NCBI RefSeq assembly: GCF_002288925.2
Contig: NW_022098002.1
Coordinates: forward strand, 1,998,295-2,062,294
Direction of reading: 5' to 3'
DNA length: 64,000 nucleotides
Origin: Delphinapterus leucas
Lineage: Eukaryota > Chordata > Mammalia > Artiodactyla > Monodontidae
Positions 1 through 10,309 of the stretch are shown here, piece by piece (position 1 is the first letter of the stretch; each line of letters opens with the position of its first letter). A model generated the notes under the pieces. That model made no database searches and was not told where the DNA came from. It saw only the letters and a program-made list of their open reading frames with translations. Position numbers and translations under genes: made by a program.

Positions 1-347
1 GCGGTACCATTTGCCCTCCCAGCCTCTCCAAGGTCTGGCCTCCGCCTCATCCACTCCTCCCCTGCGTCCCTGAAGCCTGCTCTCCACCACCCCCGGGGCC
101 TGTCAGCTCTGTGTGCGCCCCATCCGTTCCTCTGGTTGTCCCCTGCTCTCTCCATTTGATGTAGCTGTCACCTGCAGTTGGGCTGGACGGAGATGGGAAT
201 GTGTGTCTTTCCATCAGGGAAGGGTGCAGGGGAGCTGGCCTCGGGTTTTCCCTCCCGGTCATTATAAACCTCTGGGCTGGAGTCACAGTGGCCTTTACTA
301 CCCTGTCCTCTGGGGTCCCACCAGTGCGTGTGCTGTGTCCTCCGCAG
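1..347 (+). other. NQO2: NQO2 intron (partial)
   Basis: Sequence left of the first visible exon. No further coding exon, RNA gene or clear repeat was recognised. Confidence 0.7.
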
Positions 348-449
348 GGTAAACTGGCCATCCTGTCCATAACCACGGGCGGCACGGCCGACATGTACTG
401 GAAAACTGGAGTCAGCGGAGACTTCCGATACTTCCTGTGGCCCCTCCAG
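348..449 (+). CDS. NQO2: NQO2 penultimate coding exon
   Basis: A 34-codon exon, phase 0 at both ends, with acceptor cag at 345-347 and donor gt at 450. It starts Gly-Lys-Leu-Ala and ends Trp-Pro-Leu-Gln, matching the human exon without gaps. Confidence 0.95.
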
Positions 450-2188
450 GTACGCCACACCCTTCCCTGACCCGCACCTCCCCTGGTACAAATGAGGTGT
501 GACATAGGCCTGAAGGCCAGACCGTTCTGACTTCCCTGGGTACAGGAAGTGAGAGCCTCTGCCCTCTTTAATGATTTACTTGGCAGCACTGGAAAGGCTG
601 GCCAATGAGGAAAACACGTGTTATCAGGATAGCTTCTGCCATCGTTTGGTTAGAGGCCAGGCCAAACCTAGTTGGCTGGTGTGCTCTGGGGCACACAGGA
701 GCCCCACGGTGGCCCGTGTGTGTCACGATTCGGGAGGGCAGAGCCATCCACACTCCGGCTCTGCTTCCTGAGGCAGCATCACCTGGAACCCTGGCAAAAG
801 GCTCCCGGGCCCGCAACCGGCAGCCTTGTGAGTGGGCATGTTTCCATGGAGCCAGCGGCTGGGCGCCTCCCCAGAGCCCACCCCGCCTCCAGGAGCCCGG
901 GCTCAGCTCCGGGCCGCGCTCCCAGGTGGACGCCGGGCTGCCTCTGCGCCCTGGGCCCGGGGTCGGCGAGGACGGCGGTCAGTGGAAGTGCCCTGGTGAG
1001 GGGCAGAGCCGAGGAAGGGAGCTGGGGGCCCTGTCCCAGCCCCCCTGTGCCGTAGGGAACTCCTGGGAGACCCAGAGACCTGCATGGAAGCTGCCCATCT
1101 AGGTTGTTAGGGGTGTGTGTTGAGCTCGGAAGAGATCACGTAGTTAAGGGTTCGTGAGCTTTAGAAATGCAGGTGGTGGCGTGGGTCCCGGCCTCCCACC
1201 CACCTGATGGGGCAGGCCTGGACAGGGTGTGGGTTTAGGGAAGGAGTGCAGACGGAGGACAGTGATATTTCTAGAAAAACGATCTCTGAAAGGAGACGGG
1301 ATAGTCATTCCATGTAGTGATGCTCAGCTGCAGAAGCCCGAGCTTCCTCTGCAGAGGCCGAGGGGCCTCTTAGGTGCCATTAGCCAGGCCTAAATTCTTG
1401 CTTTTAAAAAATCTTCACCTTTTTTTCAGTTTGCAGAAGTACATATCATAGAAAAAAGTGAGATTATAAAATACAAAAATAGTTTCCTTAATTTCTCCCT
1501 TAAAAATAATCACTTTGAATGATTTGATGTATTTCTTTACAGCCCATATATATTTTTAAATATATACTTTTAATGATTAGGCTTATCATGTTTATCTTTT
1601 TACATAAACGGTGTGCCACAAATACTGCTTCACGTTTCTTCTTGCTGTTCACATTTAATGCATATCTTGAACAGCCTTCCATGGTGGCACATTGTAGCTA
1701 AAATAACCTCATTCTAGAATATTCCATCACATGACTTGCCATAATTTGCCTAACCAGTCAAAACCTAAACTTCAGTGTCTGACTCAACAGCAGAGATTAA
1801 AGATTAATGTCAGTTATCAGAGTAGAATTTGGAACTTGCCGCTGCCCAGCACTCTTCACCTCCCTGGTAGCGGCCGTGTCCTGAGGTTCTGGGGCAGTTC
1901 CGTTGTTTTCGATTAACTGGTAGCATGAAAGGTGTTCTGTCCCCTTTGGTGACTGAACGGATGGCGTGTGCAGGGCGGCTTCTCATTGCTCTCCTTTCTT
2001 TGTGGCTATAGCACGGCACGCTGCACTTCTGTGGATTTAAAGTCCTTGCCCCTCATATCAGTTTTGCTCCTGAATTTGCATCAGAAGAAGAAAGAAAGGG
2101 GATGGTGGCCTCCTGGGCGCAGAGGCTGAAGACCATCTGGAACGAGGAGCCCATCCCCTGCTCGCCCCCCTGGTACTTCGGGCAGTGA
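348..2188 (+). CDS. NQO2: NQO2, ribosyldihydronicotinamide:quinone reductase 2 (3' part, two exons)
   Basis: This is the C-terminal 92 residues of NQO2, joined from exons 348-449 and 2012-2188 in phase 0; earlier exons lie left of the window. NQO2 is a cytosolic FAD-dependent flavoprotein that makes two-electron reductions of quinones, using dihydronicotinamide riboside rather than NAD(P)H. The first exon holds the Thr-Thr-Gly-Gly-Thr loop of the FAD/substrate site. The second holds the two histidines (human H173, H177) and the C-terminal cysteine (human C222) of the metal site, and ends Phe-Gly-Gln-stop exactly as in human NQO2. The short C-terminus and the metal ligands separate it from NQO1. 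Position upstream of RIPK1 on the same strand agrees with mammalian synteny. Some pocket residues differ from human (see findings). Confidence 0.95.
450..2011 (+). other. NQO2: NQO2 last intron
   Basis: GT-AG intron between the two coding exons. The 5' two thirds is GC-rich with no recognised gene; 1390-1720 is AT-rich and probably an old repeat. Open frames here have no family resemblance. Confidence 0.8.
2012..2188 (+). CDS. NQO2: NQO2 last coding exon
   Basis: A 59-codon exon including the TGA at 2186-2188, with acceptor tag ending at 2011. It encodes the His-Gly-Thr-Leu-His-Phe metal/active-site segment and the C-terminal tail with the conserved Cys. Length equals the human exon. Confidence 0.95.
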   Translation, partial: HGTLHFCGFKVLAPHISFAPEFASEEERKGMVASWAQRLKTIWNEEPIPCSPPWYFGQ

Positions 2189-2245
2189 CCTCGGGGCCAC
2201 GCCGGGAGGTGCTGGTGTGTGTAATAAACAACGGCACGACAGAGC
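2189..2245 (+). other. NQO2: NQO2 3'UTR with AATAAA at 2223-2228
   Basis: A canonical AATAAA lies 35 bases after the stop codon, giving a 3'UTR of roughly 60 bases. The cleavage point is estimated; only the signal is seen directly. Confidence 0.75.
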
Positions 2246-3050
2246 AGCAGGTGTGTGGGGTGATGTGACTGTGTCTCCAGGGTCCTGTAGGCCGACTTGC
2301 GGCTCCCGTCACCCGCTGGTTGTCCCGGATTCTCTCCTGACAGATGTCCGTATTCTCCCAGGCTTTCTTTTCATTTCTAATATTTTTCCATCTCCCTGTC
2401 TTCAGCCTTCGCGGGTGGTGGTGTTTCTCTGTAGTTCTGGCTTGGAACTGAATTTGTTAGGTTTTGTTTTGTTTAATTCCATAACTCAACTTGAATTTCT
2501 GTTTGCATAGAAAAGTGAAGTCTGTTCACAGCTCGTGTTTGAGTGCTCTGTTTGGACTTACTTCTTCCATCTTTTTTTTTTTTTACTTGCATCATGACTG
2601 TGAAGTTTTAATTGATCAGCCACTTAACATATTTTTACAATCCCTGCGTGCCCGTGACAACGAGGTTTCCAAGCAGTAGTGAGAAGGCATCCTGTCAGTG
2701 TGTGCGAGCTCGGGGAACACGACTGACAGTAACCTCAAGGTGTGGGCACGTGTAGGTGGAGTGTCTCCCCCAAAGCAGGTTTGAGGAATTAGATCCCTTC
2801 CCCCCACCCGCTCCCCCCATCGTCACGGTCATCGTCACTGCCCAGGACAGAGCAGCTGTCTGGGGTCAGGGCCCTTCTGCTCAGTATCCCAGCCCCGCCC
2901 CCCATCAGACTGTCCCAGCTTCCCGCTGGATCCCCCTCGTCACACACCTTTCACCTTCCTCTCCCCCTCCCCCGCCCCTCCCCCCCCACCATCTTCAGAC
3001 CCTTTTCCATCCTCATTTTCTTTCTTCTCTTTTTCACCTGATAGTATTTC
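2246..3050. other. Intergenic DNA after NQO2
   Basis: Nothing recognised apart from a T run near 2571-2584, C-rich low-complexity sequence at 2935-3000 and the left target-site copy of the next SINE. Confidence 0.5.
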
Positions 3051-3236
3051 TTTTTGTTTTGTTTTTAATATTTACTTATCTTTGGTTGCACCAGGTCTTG
3101 GTTGTGGCTTGCAGGCTCCTTAGTTGTGACCTGCGAACTCTTAGTTGCGGCGTGTGGGATCTAGTTCCCTGATTGGACCTGGGCTCCCTGCTTTGGGAGC
3201 ACGGAGTCGTGTCCACTGTGCCACCAGGGAAGTCGC
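3051..3236 (-). mobile_element. tRNA-derived SINE (older CHR type)
   Basis: In reverse orientation the element opens with the ACTTCCCTGGTGG-type tRNA-like head and ends in an A/T-rich tail. Near-identical 16-base target duplications (one mismatch) flank it at 3035-3050 and 3237-3252. Confidence 0.85.
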
Positions 3237-3252
3237 CACCGGATAGTATTTC

Positions 3253-3504
3253 GTGTGCATCTTCTTCCTTTCATCTGAACCTTCCCTCACTCAGAGCTGT
3301 TATCCTCGGATCAGCATCTGATCTCTCAGGGTCACTTCTTTCTGACTCCTTTTTGACGCCACTTTCTTCAGACTTTTTCAGAACAGTCCTCAGATTCTCT
3401 TTCTTCCATCCTCCTCAGACCCTTTTTGGGGCCGTCCTCCTCAGATTCCTTCTAAGGGTCACCTTCAAAGCCATTCTTGAAAAGCAAAAACAATACCTTC
3501 TCAG
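3253..3504. other. Pyrimidine-rich unassigned sequence
   Basis: Repeated cttc/tcag-rich phrases between a SINE and an L1 fragment. No gene or recognised family. Confidence 0.4.
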
Positions 3505-4320
3505 CAAACTTGGGTTGGAAGAAATGTCCCCAACCTGATAGAGAGCATCTAAAAACCTACAGCTAATGTTAAACTTTTCTGATAAAATAAGGACTAGGGC
3601 AAGGATGTCCACTTCCACCACCCCTGTCCCACATCACACAGGAAGAACTAGTCAGTGCACGTACTGGAAAGGAAAAACTAAAACTGCCACTGTTGGCAGA
3701 TTATATGATTGTCTACATAGAAAATTTCAAAGGTCTACAGAAAAGATGGTCTAGAACTAATAAGAGAGTTTAGCAAGGTCACAAGATACAAGGTCAACCA
3801 GCAAAGGCAAACTGTATTTCTATATACTAGCAATGTACAGTTGGAAACCAAAAGTAAAACAACATTTATGATAGAAAAATGAAATAATCTCACAAATCAT
3901 GTACACCATCTCTGTACTGAAAACTGCAAACAGCTGATAAAAAATTAGAATAGCTCTTTAAATAGAGAAACCCATCATATTCGTGGATTGGAAGAATCAG
4001 TAGTGTTAAGATGTCAATTCTCCCCATCCATCCATTGTACATCCCCTTATACATCCGTTTAATACAGTTCCAGTCAAAATCCTGGAGAGAATTTCTGGTA
4101 AATACAGACAAGTTGATTCTAAAATGTACAGAGAAAGGCAAAGAAGCTAGAATAGTTAAAACAATTTTGAGAAAGCATACATTTGGCTCCACAATGCGCA
4201 ATTTGAAGACCTATCCTAAAGCTACAGTAATGAACACAATGTGGTGTAGCAAAGGAATAGATACGAGATCAACTGAAGAGGGAAGAGAGAGAGGAATAGA
4301 CCCACACAAGTACAGCTAAC
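3505..4320 (+). mobile_element. L1 fragment (ORF2 reverse-transcriptase region)
   Basis: Sense-strand L1 sequence including the stretch around 'aaggatgtccac' that is typical of the L1 reverse-transcriptase segment. It holds many stops, lacks both ends and is inactive. Confidence 0.8.
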
Positions 4321-6690
4321 TGATTTTTTTTAGCATTTTAAGAATTAATAGACCATTTTAAAGAACAGTTTAGATTTATAGAAAAATTGAAATTACAGTT
4401 TCCATATACCGTATGGATAGTTTCCCCTTTATTATCTTAGCATGACACATTTGTTACAATTAATGAACCAACACTGATACATTATTATTAACGAAAGTCC
4501 ATAGTTCAGATGACCTTGGTTTTTACCTAATGTCTTTTCTTCTGTTCCAGCCTCCCATCCATGATACCATGTTACATTTATTTGTCATGTCTTCTTAGGC
4601 TTCTCTTACCTGTGAGATTTCTCAGAGATTCTTGGTTTTGATGACCTTGAGGGTTTTGAAGAATACTGGTCGGGTATACCAGTTGTCCCTCTAATGGAAC
4701 GTGCCTGATTTTCTTTCTCATGATTAGTCTGGAGTTACGGTTTTGGGGAGAAAAGCTCACAGAGGGCAAGTGCCATTTTCATCACATCATATCAAGGACA
4801 CTTACTATCAATATGGTTTATGGTGGTTGATGTTGAACTTGATCTGATCAGCTGGCTGAAGCAGTGGTATTGTTTCCCCCTTTCCATGCTGTGTGATTTG
4901 GAAAGAAGTCACTTTGTGGAGCCCACACTTAAAGAGTGGGAGTTATACTCCAACTCGCTTAGACTGGAATACATACATAATTTATTTGGAATTCTGCGTA
5001 GGAGATCTGTTTCCCCTCCATTTATTTATTCAGTCACTTATCTGTATCAATATGCACTCATGGATATGATGTTCTACTTTAGGTTATAATCCAGTGCTAC
5101 GTTTTAAGTTATCTTGCTCATTGTCTTCCAACTTTGGCCATTGGGAACCCTTTTAGAAACAAGATCTGGTCACTAGGTGTGCTGGTTGCTATGGTACAGT
5201 GTGATTTCTTTCAGGCTCCCTTAGCTGGCAGAGCAAAGAAATGTATGTGTGCCACCAACTCATGTACATACATATATGTGTAAATATTTTTATATGTAGC
5301 CATCTGTATCTACATTGTTTTACCATCATCAACTCTGTCCCTTACACGTGGATTATTCTAGCCTCCTCCCCTTTCTAATCTGTAAATTCCCGTTCTAATG
5401 ACAAGAACCCTGGCTTTCACCATCCACTACTCAATTGTTCAGGTCCAGCAAACACGTACGGCAGTGTCAGAACTGTTAACATGTGTACCGTGGGAATCAA
5501 CTTTATCAATTAGAGCATCGTCCCGTGTGCAGTTCCTTTTGCCTTTAGCCTGTGGACTCCAAAGTGGCTGAAGTCCCTTCCCCCTGCCCCCACCCTCCTT
5601 GGGGTGGTTGTTTCATACTTTTGTAATACAATTAGACTCCCTTGTCACAGTCTACATTTTTTCCTGGAATCTCCAGACCTCCTAAATTATTATTTTTCTA
5701 AATCACATACATTAAAGTTCACTCTTGGTGTAGTAAAGTTTTATGGGTTTTGACAAATGTCTGAAATTATGTATCTACTACTACAGTATCATAGTTTCAC
5801 TGTGCTAAAATTCCCTGTGCTTCAGCCATTCATCCCTCCCCTCCATACCCACACCTCTGACCACCACTGATTTTTTTTTTTTTTAACCACTGATCTTTTT
5901 TTGTATGTATAGTTTGCCTTTTCCAAAATGTCATAGAATTGGAATCAACAACATGTAGCCTTTTCAGACTGGCTTCTTTTACTGAGAAATATGCATTTAA
6001 GTTTCTTCCATGTGTTTCTGTGGCTTGATAGCTCATTTCTTCTTATTGCTGAATAATATTGCATGTATGTACCATAGTTTATGCTTCATCTATTAAAGGA
6101 CATCTTGGTTGCTTTCAGTTTTTGGCAGTTATGGATAAAGCTGCTATAAACATCCATGTTCAGGTTTTTGTGTGGACATGAGTTTTCAATTCATTTGGGT
6201 AAATAAGTAGGAGTATAATTGATGGATCACAGGTAAGACTGTGTTTAGCTTTTTAAGAAGCTGCCGAGCTTTCTTGCACAGTGGCTGCGCCATGTTACAG
6301 TCCTAACAGCAACAAAAAAGCGACTTATTTTCCATATCCTCTCCAGCAATTGGTACTTTTGTGTTTTGTTTCTGATTTTAGCCATTCTAAAAGGTGTGTA
6401 GTGATGACAATAAGTAAACAACTCATTGTTGCTTTAATGTGTAATTCCCTGATGACAAATGACGTTAAGCGCCTTTTCATGTTTTTTGCCATCTGTATAT
6501 TGTTTTCGGTGAGCTGTCCAGATATTTTGCCCATTTTTAATAGTGTTGTTTGTTTTTGTATTGTTGAGTTTTAAGAGTTTTTAAAGAATATTTGAATACA
6601 AATCCTCTATCAGATATGTGCTTTGCAAATATTTTCTCCCAGTATGTTGTCTCTCTTGATTCTCTTAATAGTTTCTTTCCACAGCAGAAA
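4321..6690 (-). mobile_element. Old L1 sequence, antisense
   Basis: AT-rich DNA with phrases of reversed L1 3' regions, for example the 'gctgaataatatt' segment near 6047 and the 'cttttcatgttttttgcc' segment near 6472. Probably several fragments; subfamily and breakpoints were not resolved. Confidence 0.6.
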
Positions 6691-6897
6691 TTTTTTTTTT
6701 TTTTGCGGTACACGGGCCTCTCACTGCTGTGGCCTCTCCCGTTGCGGAGCACAGGCTCCGGACGCGTAGGCTCAGCGGCCATGGCTCATGGGCCCAGCCA
6801 CTCTGCAGCATGTGGGATTCTCCCGGACTGGGGCATGAACCCATGTCCCCTGCATCGGCAGGCGGACTCTCAACCACTGCGCCACCAGGGAAGCCCC
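6691..6897 (-). mobile_element. CHR-type SINE 1
   Basis: A ~205 bp tRNA-derived SINE in reverse: poly-T, then the 'gcggtacacgggcc' body, ending in the complement of the gggcttccctggtggcgc head. It sits in antisense L1 sequence. This family is abundant in cetaceans and is the main taxonomic clue. Confidence 0.93.
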
Positions 6898-7060
6898 CTA
6901 TTCCTTTTTAAATGCATAACCTCTCACCCTTTGAGATGGTCACAGGACACCCAATGCACTTCACTCCTGTCTCTTCTGACTGAGACTTGATAAGAGATAT
7001 TTCAATATTGTAAAGGCCTAATTATTTCAATTAAGAATAACTGTATTTTGGTAGAGCAAT
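6898..7060. other. Unassigned AT-rich spacer
   Basis: Short stretch between a SINE and the retroviral remnant; likely remains of the interrupted old L1. Confidence 0.4.
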
Positions 7061-7666
7061 CTTTTTAGCGTCTCTCAGAAAATGAAGACCTTAAGAATCA
7101 CACCTTGCAACCTGGAGATTTCATCTACTGGAGTAATTACCTCCAGAAAAACTCTCTTCAACCTTGCTGGAAAGGCCCCTATCAAGTACTGCTAAACCAA
7201 CCCTTGTGCCACCAAACTACAAGGAATTGACTCTTGGATTCACATGACACACTTAAAGAAAGTGCCAAACCCTGACTAGACCTGCACATCATCTGGTGAC
7301 CTGAAAGTCAAGATTTCCCGGAATTGAAGCAGATGACATCTGATGAGACATCCTTCCCAAAATATCCATTCCAGGCCTGTTGGAGTTTGTCACCAAACCT
7401 TTGATGACATGCTCAGATGATCTCCAGTGTCTATGATCTTGGTAACATATGAACTTTAGATGAAAAGTGCCTCACAGTTCTCTCCGCTCCTCTTCAATAC
7501 TCAAATGTAATCTCAGTAGGTTTGAAATCTGCATTTTCCCTCTGATGTGAGACTGTACACAGGAAAGGTCCTCCCTGGCAGAGGTACAAAAAGCCACTGA
7601 CACCAAAAAAACCCCTCATGCTTGATCAGATGCTTTCAGAGAAAGATTTTGATCAAAAGGGGGAAA
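7061..7666 (+). mobile_element. Gammaretrovirus-like ERV remnant: end of pol and degenerate sequence up to the polypurine tract
   Basis: About 7090-7278 reads like the C-terminal integrase domain of a gamma-type endogenous retrovirus, with a Trp-Lys-Gly-Pro-Tyr core. At least one frame break and stops follow. The sequence to 7650 is too decayed to name; if it is env it is a relic. A polypurine tract at 7655-7665 touches the LTR. Everything 5' of late pol is missing, so the locus cannot encode a virus. Confidence 0.72.
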
Positions 7667-8004
7667 TGTAAAAAACACAAAAAAGAACAGAAACCTCAAT
7701 GAAAGAGAGTCAGGAGGTCATAAAGGGGGAGGGGGAAGTCTCACACCCTGCAAAAATAGCAGAGACCTTTTCTATCCTGGCAACAACTCAGCCAATGAAA
7801 AGCAATGGACTGTTGGTTTGTTTTTTTTTTTTTACTACATCCCTCCCAACTTCCTTTCCCCACATAAAAGTGTCCTCCTTTCCATTTTTGCTGGGGACTT
7901 GCATGCAGGTTCCCATGGTAGTAGCCCCCAAATTGCAATTCTTTTTATAATAAACCTGTTTTTGCTGGAGAAATAGTTGGCAGTCAGTTTATTTTAGATC
8001 AACA
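7667..8004 (+). mobile_element. ERV 3' LTR
   Basis: Starts TGTAAAAAAC directly after the polypurine tract and ends near ...AACA. Inside are a TATA-like cataaaag near 7862 and a polyadenylation signal AATAAA at 7949-7954, in the order expected of an LTR. Antisense L1 sequence resumes afterwards, so the provirus entered an older L1. Confidence 0.7.
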
Positions 8005-8283
8005 GTAGGTAGTGGTATCTCATTGGTTTTTCAAATTTACAATTTCCTAATACCCTATAATACTGAGCATCTTTTCATATACTTATTTGCAGTCTGTATG
8101 GTGAGGTGTCTGTTGAGATCTTTTGCCCATTTTCAACTGCGTTTTTCCTTTTCTTGCACTTTTAGTATATTTTGGGTAACTTTTATCAGATATGCCTTTT
8201 GCAAATATTTTTATCTTGTGGCATCTCATTCTCTTGATGTATGTATCTTTTTACAGTATATAATCACGCTGTGAATATAATTA
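8005..8283 (-). mobile_element. Old L1 fragment, antisense
   Basis: Resumes the reversed L1 3' sequence interrupted by the ERV, with phrases such as 'tggtatctcattgg' and 'cttttgcccattttc'. Confidence 0.6.
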
Positions 8284-8389
8284 GCTTTTTAACGTAACAC
8301 TATAGCATTTCCCATTTGGCTTGAGACTTCCCAGTCACCTTTGTATAGGGCTGCAAAATAAGTACCCAGTTTCTTCCTCCACAGCCCGA

Positions 8390-8520
8390 CAGAGCAGATT
8401 ATCCCCACTTTACAGGTGAAGGAGATGAGAGACTGATAGCTACCTGCCTAAGGTTTCAGCGCTGCTGACCCGCAGGGCTCACAATCCCCTGGGTAAGCAA
8501 CCCAGTGCCTCCCGAGCTGC
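8390..8520 (+). repeat. Probable MIR SINE fragment
   Basis: Contains the 'ttatccccactttacaggtg' core typical of MIR, diverged and partial. It sits at the upstream edge of the RIPK1 CpG island. Confidence 0.5.
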
Positions 8521-9038
8521 CTGTCCCGCCTGGGAGGTTTCCGTGAGTGGTTTCTATGACTCGGCGCACTAACTCTCTTCTCTTGGCCTCCCAATCCCGC
8601 TCTGAAACACAGCAAAGCCGCGATCCTCTGGGATTTAAAAAGCGGCCAGGAGGCCCCGCCGGGCGCGGGGCGGGCACTCTCGTAGTCCTCCTCCGGGGCA
8701 GGAGCGGGCGCGGAGGCGGAGCGAGCAGTCCACGCCTTCCGCCAGCCAAGCTCCTTCAGTCGGCCCGCAGGCGACGTGGACACCGGACTGGCCTCCCGGA
8801 GCGCGGGGCCCGGCGACCCACCCGGAAGGGAGCTGGAGCGCGCTGACCCGCTGGGCTGCACGCGGCGGACGGCAGGCCCGCGGAGCCGGGCGCGGTGAGC
8901 TGACTGCTCCGCCCCGGCGACCCCCCGCCCCCGTCAGGCTCGGCTCCCACCCCAGCCCCGCGCCGGCGAGGCTGCCGGGCGTCGGAGCAACTCCGGGCTG
9001 CCCCCGCCGCCTCTTCCCTCACCCGGTCTCGGGCCTGG

Positions 9039-9048
9039 GGAAGTTTCC
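9039..9048 (+). promoter_or_regulatory. RIPK1: NF-kB-like site
   Basis: GGAAGTTTCC fits the relaxed Rel/NF-kB consensus GGRRNNYYCC. It lies ten bases before an ISRE in the RIPK1 CpG island. A motif match only. Confidence 0.5.
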
Positions 9049-9057
9049 CGCGGAAGC

Positions 9058-9068
9058 GAAAGCGAAAC
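9058..9068 (+). promoter_or_regulatory. RIPK1: ISRE / IRF element
   Basis: GAAAGCGAAAC fits the IRF/ISGF3 pattern GAAANNGAAAC exactly. Being in the CpG island about 35 bases before a candidate exon 1 donor, it suggests interferon or IRF1 control of RIPK1. Confidence 0.65.
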
Positions 9069-9666
9069 CTTCGCTACAGCTGCGCGGGGAAGTGGGGGCG
9101 CAGGTAGGCTCGCGGGTCGGCCTCCGACCAGGGTGGGGGCTTCCGCTTCCGGCGCACGGGCGGTGGGCGGGCGACGACGCTCCCGGAGGTCAGGCGGTGG
9201 GCGTGGTCCGTGGCGTTCCGGGAAGTCGGGCGCCAAGACGGGCTCCTTTCTGGCTGGGGGTTTCGGTCTGTCCGGATAGGGCGGACACCTGCCTTGGGCG
9301 CGATAACGGCGTGAAGTAGGAACAGACTGTCACGTCGCCACCGTTGTTTTGGGGGATGGTGGGTTTTCCTTGCTGTGCCCTTAAGCCTCAGCGGTGCCTG
9401 CTCTCGCCGCAACAGGGTTACGCAGGCGTCCCAGGCCGGGCCTCCTCCCCCGCCCTTCGGAAGGACCTTTGACTGGGGCGCTGGGGTCGCCGCGAACTGC
9501 GAAGCAGTCAGAAGTGTTTCCGCGTTGTCTTAGACGTGTGCTGGCAAGTGGGAAAGAAGGGTTAACGGCGACGAAGGGGAGGTTGCTGTCACCCTAGAAG
9601 GCGTCTTCTGTTCGGTGGTCAGTGGCGTGTGCTTTTACGAAATGTTCATAATCTCTTGAGAGTTTT

Positions 9667-10309
9667 TGTTTTTGTTTCTGTTTTAACATCTTTATTGGAG
9701 TATAATTGCTTTACAGTGGTGTGTTAGTTTCTGCTGTATAACAAAGTGAATCAGCTATACATACACGTATATCCCCATGTTTACTCCCTCTTGCGTCTCC
9801 CTCCCTCCCACCCTCCCTATCCCACCCCGCTAGGTGGTCACAAAGCACCGAGCTGATCTCCCTGTGCTATGCGGCTGCTTCCCACTAGCAATCTGTTTTA
9901 CATTTGGTAGCATATATATGTCCATGCCACTCTCTCACTTCGTCCCAGCTTACCCTTCTCCCTCCCTGTGTCCTGAAGTCCATTCTCTAGTCTGCGTCTT
10001 TATTCCTGCCCTGCCCTGCCCCTAAATTCTTCAGAACCATTTTTTATTTTTTAGATTCCATATATATGTGTTAGCATACGGTATTTGTTTTTCTCTTTCT
10101 GACTTACTTCATTCTGTATGACAGACTCTAGGTCCATCCACCTCACTACAAATAACTCAATTTCGTTTCTTTATATGGCTGAGTAATATTCCATTGTATA
10201 TATGTCCCACATCTTCTTTATCCATTCATCTGTCAAGGGACGCTTAGGTTGCTTCCATGTCCTGGCTACACACATACATTTCTATTCTTCGTTAGGCTTG
10301 TTCTTGGTT
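9667..10309 (-). mobile_element. 5'-truncated L1 3' end
   Basis: Reverse-oriented L1 tail with perfect 13-base target duplications at 9654-9666 and 10310-10322. Low decay suggests a fairly young insertion just inside RIPK1 intron 1. Confidence 0.9.

Larger units (their letters stand above)
8600..9600 (+). promoter_or_regulatory. RIPK1: CpG island, probable RIPK1 promoter and 5'UTR exon
   Basis: A dense CpG block of about 1 kb with GC-box-like sequences and no TATA box in the GC-rich core. It lies upstream of the first coding exon in the right orientation. Human RIPK1 also has a non-coding first exon. A plausible splice donor, cgcag followed by gtaggc, is at 9104-9105, with another candidate gt at 8895; which is used cannot be told from sequence. 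Transcription start is not determined. Confidence 0.75.

Noticed and set aside
8448..9412. Several minus-strand frames of 97-137 codons in the RIPK1 CpG island
   Set aside because: GC-driven chance frames, Arg/Pro/Ser-rich, no family and no conserved start.
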